33,671 bases of DNA from an uncultured Lachnospiraceae bacterium (GTDB lineage Bacteria > Bacillota > Clostridia > Lachnospirales > Lachnospiraceae), in assembly GCA_947626365.1 (NCBI GenBank), contig CANQRW010000037.1:1-33671 (forward strand). Reading direction: 5' to 3'. Shown piece by piece: positions 9,029 through 15,616 of the stretch; positions within the stretch are counted from its first letter, which is position 1; each line of letters begins with the position of its first letter. The notes below the pieces were generated by a model. That model had not been told where the DNA came from. It ran no database searches and worked only from the letters and a program-made list of their open reading frames with translations. The position numbers and the translations under genes are program-made.

Positions 9029-9595
9029 TTATGACAGGAAATCCTCCTCGTCCTCATCTGCAAAATCATCCTCCGCACGGGAACGCCCGCCCAAAGGCTC
9101 CCCGTCACGGATTTTCTGTAAATTGTTCAGCCCGCAGGCGATACCCTTATTCCCGTTGGAATTGAAGGCATAGAAATTGATGCTCGCCCTGCCGTACACG
9201 CCGCTGTATACCTCGGAATGGTCTAAAATTGGCTGGCGGTCTGCATCCACGATTCCCGGTGCCGTGGAGCTGTTGGCATTGACGAAATAAGAATCCGCAT
9301 AAGCCTCATCATCCGGGCGCTCCACATCCCCGTCACGCAGCGGGGTCTTCAGTACGGAAAGCGCCGGGACGCTCCTGCCGTTCCCCTTCAGCTTTGCCTC
9401 GCCCTCACGGTACGCCGCCTTGATCGCCTCCTCAATCTTGGCAATGGTCTTTTTGTCCGACTTCGGGATGATGAGCGACACGGAGAACTTCGGCGTGCCG
9501 CCATTAATTGCCTTCGCTTCCCATGCGTTGCAGTAGCTCCACCGGGTATTTGGCCCGGTGATCACTTTCGTTGGGTTATTGACATTGTTTGACAT
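9029..9595 (-). CDS. DUF2815 single-stranded DNA-binding protein
   Basis: A 188-residue protein of the DUF2815 family, the gp2.5-like OB-fold single-strand binding proteins of Gram-positive phages. Typical features are the N-terminal TGPNTRWSYCNAWE, the PKFSVSLIIPKSD strand and the SGVYGRASINFYAF core. The tail is strongly acidic (ADEDEEDFLS), as expected for single-strand binding proteins that recruit partners through an acidic C-terminus. It lies between the Cas4-like exonuclease and the polymerase. The start ATG at 9595 follows a GGAGGAAAATC ribosome binding site. Confidence 0.9.
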   Translation of the reverse strand: MSNNVNNPTKVITGPNTRWSYCNAWEAKAINGGTPKFSVSLIIPKSDKKTIAKIEEAIKAAYREGEAKLKGNGRSVPALSVLKTPLRDGDVERPDDEAYADSYFVNANSSTAPGIVDADRQPILDHSEVYSGVYGRASINFYAFNSNGNKGIACGLNNLQKIRDGEPLGGRSRAEDDFADEDEEDFLS

Positions 9596-9611
9596 ATGAT
9601 TTTCCTCCTGA

Positions 9612-10736
9612 CTATTCTTCCTTGAAATCTTCCTGCGCCGTGTTCATCTCCGGCCGCTTGTCGCTCTCCGGGACTAATGCGGGCTTGCCCTGCGGCTTCT
9701 CCACAAGGCCCTTTAAAACCTCCGCAAATTTCTTCTTGCCCAGCAGCTTCTCCATGGCCGTGATGCCCAGGAGCTTCGGCTCATACGGGTCGAAGCCCGC
9801 CTTCTTCACAGTATCCGCCACAGCCTGTTCATCGGTGTACTTCCGGTTGGATCTTCCGGCCACGACTTTAAATCCGTCATACTTCACGCCGGAGAGCGCC
9901 TGCTGCAATGCAAACTCCTTCACATCCGCTGCCCATGCCGCCAGTTCATCCGCTTTCACGAGGATTGCCGCGATCTCGTCATCCTCCAGCGTGGCGGGCA
10001 TCTCAAAGTCATATTTTGCAAGTTCTAGGTTGTACTCTGCCCGCTTCCTGCAGACCGCCTTCGCCTTGCAGAATTTGCAGTGTTCCCCCGCACAGAACTC
10101 ACCCTCCCCGGCATAGGCCAGCTTTGCCTTTTCCGAAAGCTCGCCCTCCGCCCACTGGAGCAGGTCATCCTTCGCCATGGCATACACGCTGACATTTTCC
10201 CGGCGCGGCTGGTAGATCGCCATGCGGACGGTGTCAATATCATAAATGCCGTCAAACAGCTCCAGCGCACCCAGGGCATACAGCATCATCTGGGGGTTCC
10301 CCTCGGCGGAAACCTCCACGCCCTTGCCGTGCTTGTAATCGATGATATACAGCGTCCCGTCTGCAATGATCACGCAGTCACCGGTGCCGAATCCCTCCTC
10401 CACATACCGGGAAAAGTCCAGCCGCTGCTCAATCAGCACCACCGGGTCCTTGCAGGTTTTCTTTGCCTCCTCCACAAGCGAAAGGACATACTCTGCATAG
10501 CCGCAGGCGCATTCCTCCATCTCATCATCGTAAAAGGAAAGCCCTGCGGTCGGGTCTGTGGTCTCCATCCCCAGGGACAGCTTCAGCTTGTGTTCGCACA
10601 GGCTGTGGGCATCGGTGCCCTGCTGCGCATATTCGCTGCCCGTATCCTTATAATTCTCACAGAGCCTTGCAGACGGCGGGCAGGCAAGCCACCGGTGGCT
10701 GGAGGATGCGGACAGTAAAGCGTGTCTCCCCATCAC
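9612..10736 (-). CDS. DUF2800 protein, Cas4/RecB-like exonuclease
   Basis: A 374-residue DUF2800 protein of the PD-(D/E)XK Cas4/RecB-nuclease superfamily, used by phages of this type for recombination or end resection beside the single-strand binding protein. The nuclease core is visible: GTGD (117-120), IIDYKHG with the D133-x-K135 pair, and NPQMMLYA with the conserved Gln near 149. A Cas4-like iron-sulfur cluster is suggested by cysteines near the N-terminus (C19, C26) plus C215, C220, C223 and C229. Its first bases overlap the stop of the upstream gene. Together with the single-strand binding protein it resembles a phage recombination pair. Confidence 0.85.
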   Translation of the reverse strand: MMGRHALLSASSSHRWLACPPSARLCENYKDTGSEYAQQGTDAHSLCEHKLKLSLGMETTDPTAGLSFYDDEMEECACGYAEYVLSLVEEAKKTCKDPVVLIEQRLDFSRYVEEGFGTGDCVIIADGTLYIIDYKHGKGVEVSAEGNPQMMLYALGALELFDGIYDIDTVRMAIYQPRRENVSVYAMAKDDLLQWAEGELSEKAKLAYAGEGEFCAGEHCKFCKAKAVCRKRAEYNLELAKYDFEMPATLEDDEIAAILVKADELAAWAADVKEFALQQALSGVKYDGFKVVAGRSNRKYTDEQAVADTVKKAGFDPYEPKLLGITAMEKLLGKKKFAEVLKGLVEKPQGKPALVPESDKRPEMNTAQEDFKEE

Positions 10737-11110
10737 AGCACCTCCGCTTCCGCAAGGAGCGCCGCATACTCCGCCGGGTCGATCTCCGACAGCTTATCCG
10801 CGCCGTGCTTTGCAAGCAGCTCCCTCACTTCCTCCGTGTGTCCGGAGCGGGACTTCTCCGCCAGCACCGCACGGACTTCCTCCAGCGTCAGCGGCTTCTC
10901 TTCCGGCTCCTGCTTTGCCGCCTTCGTATCTTTCTTCGCCGTGTTCTTTGCAGCCGCCTTCCCGTTCTTTCCCGCTTTCTCCGGCTCCTTTGTGGCCGTC
11001 AGCTCTGCCGCCGCATCATTGTTTTCCACCGCATCCGCAACGGCCTGCAGGCTGTCGGCAAGGGAGCGTAAATCCCCGATGACGTCAAGCAGTAACTTCA
11101 CTTTTCCCAT
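10733..11110 (-). CDS. Lys/Ala-rich phage protein with C-terminal helical domain
   Basis: A 125-residue protein in three parts: an N-terminal helix (VKLLLDVIGDLRSLADSL), a low-complexity Lys/Ala/Glu linker (about 45-70), and a C-terminal helical domain (LTLEEVRAVLAEKSRSG...LLAKHGADKLSEID) that resembles SAP/HeH nucleic-acid-binding helices. Such proteins are common next to DUF2800 genes in clostridial phages and are often misnamed as an rRNA biogenesis protein because of the linker. A DNA-binding or accessory role is inferred. It overlaps both neighbours. Confidence 0.75.
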   Translation of the reverse strand: MGKVKLLLDVIGDLRSLADSLQAVADAVENNDAAAELTATKEPEKAGKNGKAAAKNTAKKDTKAAKQEPEEKPLTLEEVRAVLAEKSRSGHTEEVRELLAKHGADKLSEIDPAEYAALLAEAEVL

Positions 11111-11303
11111 GTACGTTTCCTCCTTCCATAACTTCGCTCACTGCCAGCTCCCGGACGGAATCGCCCGGAACGATGATGGCCAGCCTCCGCTTCTCCCCAA
11201 GGAGGAAGCGCACGAGACGCTCCCTCACAGAGATATGGCGGCAGCTCACGATCCCGCCAGATGCCGGCTCCTTTGAAACACTGATCCTTAACATGTGTTC
11301 CAT
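11085..11303 (-). CDS. Small phage protein of unknown function
   Basis: A 72-residue protein beginning MEHMLRISVSKEPAS. The ATG at 11303 has GGAGGT seven bases upstream; an ATG at 11318 would overlap that site. Its last codons overlap the start of the next gene. It has a beta-rich, basic pattern (RHISVRERLVRFLLGEKRRLAII). No family recognised. Gene order places it as the first structural partner of the DUF2800 operon. Confidence 0.6.
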   Translation of the reverse strand: MEHMLRISVSKEPASGGIVSCRHISVRERLVRFLLGEKRRLAIIVPGDSVRELAVSEVMEGGNVHGKSEVTA

Positions 11304-11386
11304 GTCCATGACCTCCATTTCCGAAAGGCTGATTTTTCGCGCCTTTCACTATACGGAGATTTGGACGCCCTTTTGGATACCCACAT

Positions 11387-11773
11387 TTAAAAATTTTTCT
11401 TGAAAATTTTCTTTGCGGCCTTGATTGACTTCACGACCGCCCGATGCTGTACCTTTTCCTCCCGCGCAATCTCACGCATGGATTTCCCGTCTGCAAGCAT
11501 CAGAAGTCTCCGCCGCTGTACTTCCGACAGCCCGTCCAATACATAGGCAATACGCTCCGTATCCAACTCCTGCTCCATCTGCGTTTCCGGTGTTTCTTTA
11601 GTGGCATATTCCGCACCCTCGAACTGTGCCGCATCCAGCGAATAGCAGTGATACCGCTCCTTGCGGGAAAGGTTGTCCTCCAGCCGCCTGTCCTCAATGA
11701 TGACGGCACCGATGGATTCCTCCACCTCGACTTCCGACACTGTGCCATCCGCAAATTCATATTTTATTTTCAT
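11387..11773 (-). CDS. Sigma-70 region 4-like regulator
   Basis: A 128-residue protein with a C-terminal helix-turn-helix of the sigma-70 region 4 type: LDGLSEVQRRRLLMLADG (about 78-95), then KSMREIAREEKVQHRAVVKSIKAAKKIF. Proteins of this shape are common at the head of early operons of clostridial phages and integrative elements, where they regulate element transcription. It has no region 2, so it is unlikely to be a complete sigma factor. It is the first gene of the replication operon. A perfect 12-bp inverted repeat lies directly before its ribosome binding site (GGAGGGAATCTG), pointing to control at this position. Confidence 0.75.
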   Translation of the reverse strand: MKIKYEFADGTVSEVEVEESIGAVIIEDRRLEDNLSRKERYHCYSLDAAQFEGAEYATKETPETQMEQELDTERIAYVLDGLSEVQRRRLLMLADGKSMREIAREEKVQHRAVVKSIKAAKKIFKKNF

Positions 11774-11784
11774 TCAGATTCCCT

Positions 11785-11821
11785 CCAGTCTTGAAATTTG
11801 GTTAAACAGTTTCAAGACTGG
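11785..11821 (-). promoter_or_regulatory. Perfect 12-bp inverted repeat before the sigma-like gene
   Basis: The arms CCAGTCTTGAAA (11785-11796) and TTTCAAGACTGG (11810-11821) are perfect inverted repeats separated by 13 bases. On the minus strand the downstream arm ends in CTGG, directly abutting AGGG of the ribosome binding site. It may be a protein operator for the encoded HTH protein or an RNA hairpin that affects access of ribosomes. Confidence 0.6.
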
Positions 11822-11873
11822 AATGGCGGCGCACGGCCCCTGAAAGGTGGCTTATGACCACATCTCAGGGCGC

Positions 11874-11906
11874 AAAAAAAGCGTACCGGCAGAGTGTCCG
11901 GTGCGC
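11874..11906 (-). terminator. Intrinsic terminator, minus strand
   Basis: On the minus strand a stem of GCGCACCGG and CCGGTACGC (one G-T pair, loop of eight) is followed directly by seven Ts (11,880-11,874). It would stop transcripts from the cargo side before they enter the phage early operon. Confidence 0.75.
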
Positions 11907-11968
11907 CCATAATAAAAACTATGTACTTTTTTGTATTCTCATTGGGAAACAGATAGGAATGTGTCGAA

Positions 11969-12002
11969 TAAAAAAATTCCGCAGTCCCCCTTGAGGCTGC
12001 GG
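11969..12002 (-). terminator. Intrinsic terminator, minus strand
   Basis: On the minus strand CCGCAG and CTGCGG form a six-bp stem with a 12-base loop, followed by AATTTTTTTA. It lies about 65 bases before a second terminator, giving a tandem pair upstream of the phage early operon. Confidence 0.65.
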
Positions 12003-12274
12003 TATGTACAGAAAAAATATGATGTCTGGCCGTGAGTATTGGGAGCCGGTTCCCTGCCCGTGACATGCCCATGCTATCACCCTTTCCTGGGGATAACATT
12101 TTGTTCCGGCTTCCCCGGAGCCTGCCGGTGCCGCCCGCCGGGAAGCCCTCCAAAACCTCCCGCGGTATGGCCTGTCCTTTTCTCGAACAACAGAAAACAC
12201 CCGGCAAAGAGCAGCCCTCCCGGCTGCTTTTATCGGGTGTCCACATCGTCGGCCTCCTCCTTAGTGGTTCCGCA

Positions 12275-12302
12275 CCGCCTGCCCTGCAGGCGGCATTTTC
12301 TT
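12275..12302 (+). terminator. Hairpin with T-rich tail, plus strand
   Basis: CCGCCTGC and GCAGGCGG form an eight-bp perfect stem with a three-base loop, followed by CATTTTCTT. No plus-strand gene lies upstream. It may end an unrecognised or antisense transcript, or simply be a structured part of the minus-strand RNA. Confidence 0.4.
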
Positions 12303-12332
12303 AAAAATAAGCTGTATTTTCTCCTTCTAAAG

Positions 12333-12383
12333 ACAAAAAGGGCGTACTGCAATCCACATCTATTGTGAAACGCAGCACGCCCT
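12333..12383 (-). terminator. Intrinsic terminator, minus strand
   Basis: On the minus strand AGGGCGTGCTGC and GCAGTACGCCCT form a 12-bp stem (one G-T pair) followed by TTTTTGTCTTT. It lies 31 bases after the stop of the 34-residue zinc-knuckle frame and ends the cargo operon that begins with the unknown cluster. Confidence 0.75.
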
Positions 12384-12413
12384 CCAATATGTATCGCATT
12401 CTTTTTACCGTTT

Positions 12414-12518
12414 TTAAATGTATTGCGGGAACCCAGGCACCGTCTCGCCCGACGGCATCTGTTCAATGTCAAGGATGTGCCGCCCGCATTTAGGGTTCGG
12501 GCATCTGGTCCTTTCCAC
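12414..12518 (-). CDS. Possible 34-residue zinc-knuckle peptide (GTG start)
   Basis: A short frame, too small for standard gene finding, beginning with GTG at 12518 behind GGGGAGGCGGTTGTCA. The peptide begins MERTRCPNPKCGRHILD, a CPxxKCG knuckle reminiscent of the small Com-like zinc proteins of phages, but the second cysteine pair is absent. Just upstream, another frame reads TYQCGEAVVSG, so the gene may be a frameshifted remnant of a longer zinc-ribbon protein. A terminator follows after 31 bases, which supports its being the end of a transcribed unit. Confidence 0.4.
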   Translation of the reverse strand: MERTRCPNPKCGRHILDIEQMPSGETVPGFPQYI

Positions 12519-12614
12519 TGACAACCGCCTCCCCGCACTGATATGTAACAAGGGAACCAGACATGAAATGTTCCTGCCAGTTCCCTTTTATCGTTTGTGC
12601 TTTATGTATTCTTC

Positions 12615-13151
12615 TCATGCCCTCGCATCAAATCCGCCCTGCACTTCCATCCCGGAATTTATCTCCTGCCTTGCCGCATGGTACGCATCATAGTAGGCAG
12701 CCTTCAAAGCCCCATGTACTTCCGTCTCCGCTTTTGATTCCTTCTCATGCCAGCCTACGCCCGCAGTATAGGTCAGTATCTCGTCACCGTTCCCGTCATA
12801 CACATGGATGGCGGAACCCGTACCTTCTGACTGGAACTTGGCTTCATACGGCTCGCCAAACAGGATGCACAGCCACCGCCTATCAGCCTCCTTTATTTCT
12901 TTCATATCCGCCATTTCCTGATTGAGTTTCCCCATCAGCGCAGACCTGTCCGGCGCAACTTTGGCAACCTCGCTTTTCCGCAGGGCAAGGAACTTATTCC
13001 CCATATAGACATTCTGCGCCGCATCCTCCCTGGCGTATTCCGTTATCTTCTCCCGGAGGGAATCAGACAGCTTCCATTCCTTCTTGGATGATGTCTTTCC
13101 TGACTTTCGGATGCCTGCCTGATGGCTTTTTGCTATTCCTGTAATATCCAT
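12615..13151 (-). CDS. Cargo protein of unknown function, FDA(R/K)A-tail family
   Basis: A 178-residue protein starting MDITGIA behind AGGAGGAGACTTAA. I do not recognise a named family. Its second half aligns by eye with the protein at 14,330-14,932: VAPDRSAL (here) and VSPDRKGI (there), then YDGNGDEILTY against YDKNGEMVATY, a Gly-Trp pair, a KAE helix, a YYDAYHAA/YNEAWGNA helix, and the last residues FDARA against FDAKA. There is no signal peptide or membrane segment. It is the last large gene of the minus-strand unknown cluster. Confidence 0.75.
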   Translation of the reverse strand: MDITGIAKSHQAGIRKSGKTSSKKEWKLSDSLREKITEYAREDAAQNVYMGNKFLALRKSEVAKVAPDRSALMGKLNQEMADMKEIKEADRRWLCILFGEPYEAKFQSEGTGSAIHVYDGNGDEILTYTAGVGWHEKESKAETEVHGALKAAYYDAYHAARQEINSGMEVQGGFDARA

Positions 13152-13186
13152 TTAAGTCTCCTCCTATCCGGTTGGAAACCGGACAT

Positions 13187-13837
13187 CTATGAACACAACA
13201 CTCCTAAAAGTGATTTGTACCTTTCCGTTTCATTTTTTATATCTTCGGCAGTAACACCGTAATACAAATATATCTTTTTATACAGTTTCCTTAACTGTTT
13301 CATGGTTTTCTTATCCCCGCTGAATGAACCGTCAAGCACCTGCCAGACAGTCTCCACTCCTATCTGCATACGGTCTTTCTCTGTCAATTTAATCTCATAT
13401 ATGTGGAAATCTAATGGGAAGATGTCATCTGCAATTTCCGCTGCTATCTTCTCCCGTTCCTGAATCTGCCCCAAAAATGTTTTTAAGGCTTCCACATTTT
13501 CTCCTTCGGGTGGCTTCAAATCCATCAGTTCACCAAGTAAATCCGGGCGGTTGCGCATTACAAGAGATGCCTTTAAGCACTTTCTCTGTTCCTGATAATT
13601 AAAAGACTGCTGCGAAACCTCCACCGCACCATATTCCCGTTTCAGCAGTTCCACAACTTCCTCCAGTGTATGGGGATTGGCAGTAATCTGCTTTTTTAGT
13701 CTGTTCCTTTTCAATTCGCGGAAGTAATTCTGTATGCGTATTGTGAGCTTTACCTTGCCGCCTTTTCCTACAATAAAAATACTTGTAGGCCCATCTGCTC
13801 CGCCTATAATGGATACACTGCCTGCGCCCTTTCCCAT
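13187..13837 (-). CDS. Unknown protein with N-terminal GGADGPT motif
   Basis: A 216-residue protein beginning MGKGAGSVSIIGGADGPT. The GGADGPTSIF stretch matches the membrane motif of oxaloacetate/glutaconyl-CoA decarboxylase beta subunits, but nothing else does: the rest is a soluble, Lys/Glu-rich helical protein with no membrane segments, so it is not a decarboxylase. A similar motif recurs in the protein at 21,854. The start is either the ATG at 13837 (GGGAG eight bases upstream, preferred) or the ATG at 13852. The middle (about 55-80) has a helix followed by a region rich in Gln and Arg. Function unknown. Confidence 0.7.
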   Translation of the reverse strand: MGKGAGSVSIIGGADGPTSIFIVGKGGKVKLTIRIQNYFRELKRNRLKKQITANPHTLEEVVELLKREYGAVEVSQQSFNYQEQRKCLKASLVMRNRPDLLGELMDLKPPEGENVEALKTFLGQIQEREKIAAEIADDIFPLDFHIYEIKLTEKDRMQIGVETVWQVLDGSFSGDKKTMKQLRKLYKKIYLYYGVTAEDIKNETERYKSLLGVLCS

Positions 13838-13870
13838 ATCTACATCTCCCATTCAAAAAATAAATCCTGC

Positions 13871-13951
13871 TCCCCGATTCCCCAATCTACCAGAAAGCCG
13901 GGGGATGTCTGCCCTGTTCGTCCTCTGTGGCTTATTGGGGATATGCTACTG
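13871..13951. repeat. Intergenic repeat R, copy 1
   Basis: About 80 bases nearly identical to 14,234-14,312. The two share the blocks CCCGATTCC, CTGCCCTGT, CGTCCTCTG and the 20-base GGCTTATTGGGGATATGC region, with scattered changes. The copy contains CCCCAAT and ATTGGGG in inverted order, so it can fold. It lies between two cargo genes. Confidence 0.75.
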
Positions 13952-13966
13952 TTGAACTTTTGCATA

Positions 13967-14146
13967 CTATGTTTTCATTTTTCCAAAAATCGCACCAATC
14001 ACTGCACCGAAAGCACTTCCCATGAAAAGAACAACTAACAAATGCTCAAGAAGCAAAATACTAAACATTCCTCCAACAAATGTTCCATAAGCTATACCCC
14101 AGCCAACATAATAAGACACTTTATCTTTGTTGTTGCCTTTTTTCAT
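13967..14146 (-). CDS. Small two-helix membrane protein with glycine zipper
   Basis: A 59-residue protein: a basic N-terminus (MKKGNNKDK), then two hydrophobic helices (about 13-36 and 38-55) rich in Gly and Ala (GWGIAYGTFVGG; GSAFGAVIGAIFGK), the glycine-zipper pattern of small membrane proteins. The start ATG at 14146 has AAAGGTAGAATT upstream; the open frame continues to 14188 without a ribosome site. It lies between repeat copies R and among the unknown cargo genes, so it may anchor or export them. That role is speculative. Confidence 0.65.
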   Translation of the reverse strand: MKKGNNKDKVSYYVGWGIAYGTFVGGMFSILLLEHLLVVLFMGSAFGAVIGAIFGKMKT

Positions 14147-14185
14147 AATTCTACCTTTTCTTTCAAAAACATGAAGCCACCCCTG

Positions 14186-14206
14186 CACCCTCTACGGAAT
14201 AGGGTG
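14186..14206. repeat. Short hairpin CACCCT-AGGGTG, related to the 15.56-kb hairpin
   Basis: CACCCT and AGGGTG separated by nine bases, embedded in CCACCCCTGCACCCT...CGGAATAGGGTGTAA. The same flanks occur at 15,558-15,610, where a second 10-bp stem is inserted between the arms. Confidence 0.55.
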
Positions 14207-14233
14207 TAAGATCCATACCGACCTTCACCTCAT

Positions 14234-14312
14234 CTTCCCGATTCCTCAATCTGCCGGAAACCGGAGATGCCTGCCCTGTCCGTCCTCTGCGGCTTATTGG
14301 GGATATGCAGCC
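14234..14312. repeat. Intergenic repeat R, copy 2
   Basis: Second copy of the ~80-base repeat at 13,871-13,951, in the same orientation, located between the gene ending at 14,330 and the small membrane protein gene. It includes CCTCTGCGG, which is also an arm of the hairpin at 15,592-15,601. Confidence 0.75.
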
Positions 14313-14329
14313 GTGGGATTTCTTTCCTG

Positions 14330-14932
14330 CTATGCTTTGGCATCAAAGCTACTCTGCATATTTTCTACATTTATCATTTCTTCACTTGCCATTGGAATCC
14401 CCCTCTTAGCATTTCCCCAAGCCTCATTATAGATCATGCACATTTCCGTCTGTCTCGCCGCCTCTGCCTTGGTAGTGAACATCGTCCATCCATTATTGGA
14501 ATAAGTTGCCACCATCTCCCCATTCTTATCATAGAACTCTATGTACTCACTATTGCCTGACGGCAGTTTCTGATATTTCACTTTCCCTTCCAGCAGAGTT
14601 GCCACAAAATCTATCGGCTTTAACACATTCTGCCTGTTTCTTGAAACAGCTTTCAGACCAGAAGTGATGATCCCTTTTCTGTCCGGGGAGACTTCCGATG
14701 TGTAACTTTTCATCAGTCTGTTGAAGCCTTCTGATTTATTTTGGAATTGCCCTTTTGCAAAATCCTTATATGCTTGTTCCACAATCTGTTTCCGATATTC
14801 TTCATCGCTGATGCCGCTTTTCTTTTTGGAGAAAACATATTTGTCATTGAAGTCTGGCAGATGAATGCCGCCTATACTGCCTGTTCCCGAAAAATATCTG
14901 TTTTGCAATCCATTGGACGAACTTACCTGCAT
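14330..14932 (-). CDS. Cargo protein of unknown function, FDA(R/K)A-tail family
   Basis: A 200-residue protein that ends FDAKA and is related by eye to the protein at 12,615-13,151 over its C-terminal ~120 residues. It also shares the stretch A-Y-K-D-F-A-K-G ... E-V-S-P-D-R-K with the 388-residue protein upstream (KEFATG ... TVSPDRKAI). The N-terminus is Ser/Gly-rich (MQVSSSNGLQNRYFSGTGS) and probably disordered. There is no membrane segment. Its ATG overlaps the TAA of the previous gene (TAATG), so the two are translationally coupled. Function not recognised. Confidence 0.75.
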   Translation of the reverse strand: MQVSSSNGLQNRYFSGTGSIGGIHLPDFNDKYVFSKKKSGISDEEYRKQIVEQAYKDFAKGQFQNKSEGFNRLMKSYTSEVSPDRKGIITSGLKAVSRNRQNVLKPIDFVATLLEGKVKYQKLPSGNSEYIEFYDKNGEMVATYSNNGWTMFTTKAEAARQTEMCMIYNEAWGNAKRGIPMASEEMINVENMQSSFDAKA

Positions 14933-15459
14933 TATTTCACCCTCTCCTGTAAATTTCCTAATCGGTTGAGCATTTCAGGAATATTCCCTTGAATGACCTG
15001 CCCCTGGGCTACTATTCTGGCACAGGACTTCTGCCACTCTACTTCCTGCTCATATTGCATATCCAACCATTCAATTTCTTCTTCCTTTGTCAGCGGCGTT
15101 CCATCTGCCTTATAATACCGTTCATTTTCATGGCGCTGCTCAATTTCGGAATACAACCTTGCATAACTCAGCCCACAGGCATTTACAACATCCGAATAGC
15201 CATACTGTCCTTTTTCTTCCCTGACTTCCTTTAATATTCCAGCTCTCATATCACTGAGTGATACCGCCGACTGCACCACTGTATGCTTAATCTTATCCAT
15301 TAAGATTTCCCTGTTTTTCGATAATTGGGAAACTTCTAATGAATCTCTATCAAATACTTTCTGGGCTTCATTTTGACTTCCCTGAGATTTCAAATACTCT
15401 CTATTAAGTTTAAGATCATCCTGTAAATGAACACGATAATCGTAAATACTAATTGACAT
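14932..15459 (-). CDS. Coiled-coil cargo protein of unknown function
   Basis: A 175-residue, strongly helical protein (MSISIYDYRVHLQDDL...) with heptad-like stretches around residues 40-70 and 105-165 (KEEEIEWLDMQYEQEVEWQKS), suggesting a coiled coil. There is no catalytic motif, signal or membrane segment. The start ATG at 15459 follows AGGAGAAAAATGT. It is coupled to the FDAKA gene that follows, which suggests a two-protein complex. No family recognised. Confidence 0.7.
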   Translation of the reverse strand: MSISIYDYRVHLQDDLKLNREYLKSQGSQNEAQKVFDRDSLEVSQLSKNREILMDKIKHTVVQSAVSLSDMRAGILKEVREEKGQYGYSDVVNACGLSYARLYSEIEQRHENERYYKADGTPLTKEEEIEWLDMQYEQEVEWQKSCARIVAQGQVIQGNIPEMLNRLGNLQERVK

Positions 15460-15557
15460 ACATTTTTCTCCTATTTAAAATATCCGCCAAATGGTAAAAT
15501 GCCACCTATGCTGTCCGTCCTAATACTTAGTCCCTTTCCCGCTCAGAGCCGCCCCTG

Positions 15558-15610
15558 CACCCTCGCAGTCCGCAGAGGCAAAGGTTTATGCGCCTCTGCG
15601 GAATAGGGTG
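15558..15610. repeat. Nested hairpin between cargo genes
   Basis: An outer CACCCT/AGGGTG stem encloses a perfect 10-bp stem CCGCAGAGGC (15,570-15,579) and GCCTCTGCGG (15,592-15,601) with a 12-base loop. There is no T run on either strand, so it is not a typical terminator. It may be an RNA-processing or stability element between the two halves of the unknown operon. The outer arms recur at 14,186-14,206. Confidence 0.6.
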
Positions 15611-15616
15611 TAAAGA

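Larger units (their letters stand above)
11822..12413. other. 590-bp hairpin-rich region without a confident gene
   Basis: A stretch with several strong hairpins but no convincing gene. Besides the terminators listed separately, a nested stem lies at 12,197-12,240 (outer ACACCCG/CGGGTGT, inner AGCAGCC/GGCTGCT). A minus-strand frame of 144 codons (12,246-11,812) has a good ribosome binding site (AAGGAGGAGGCCGACG before the ATG), but it reads straight through two terminator-like hairpins and gives a protein of atypical composition. The region could hold a short peptide, a leader RNA or a small RNA. Confidence 0.45.

Noticed and set aside
11812-12246. 144-codon minus-strand frame with a good ribosome binding site
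   Set aside because: It crosses two terminator-like hairpins with T runs, and its product has no protein-like pattern. It is kept only as part of the uncertain hairpin region.
13187-13837. Sodium-pumping decarboxylase beta subunit
   Set aside because: Only the short GGADGPTSIF motif matches. The protein is soluble, short and lacks the membrane helices of that family.
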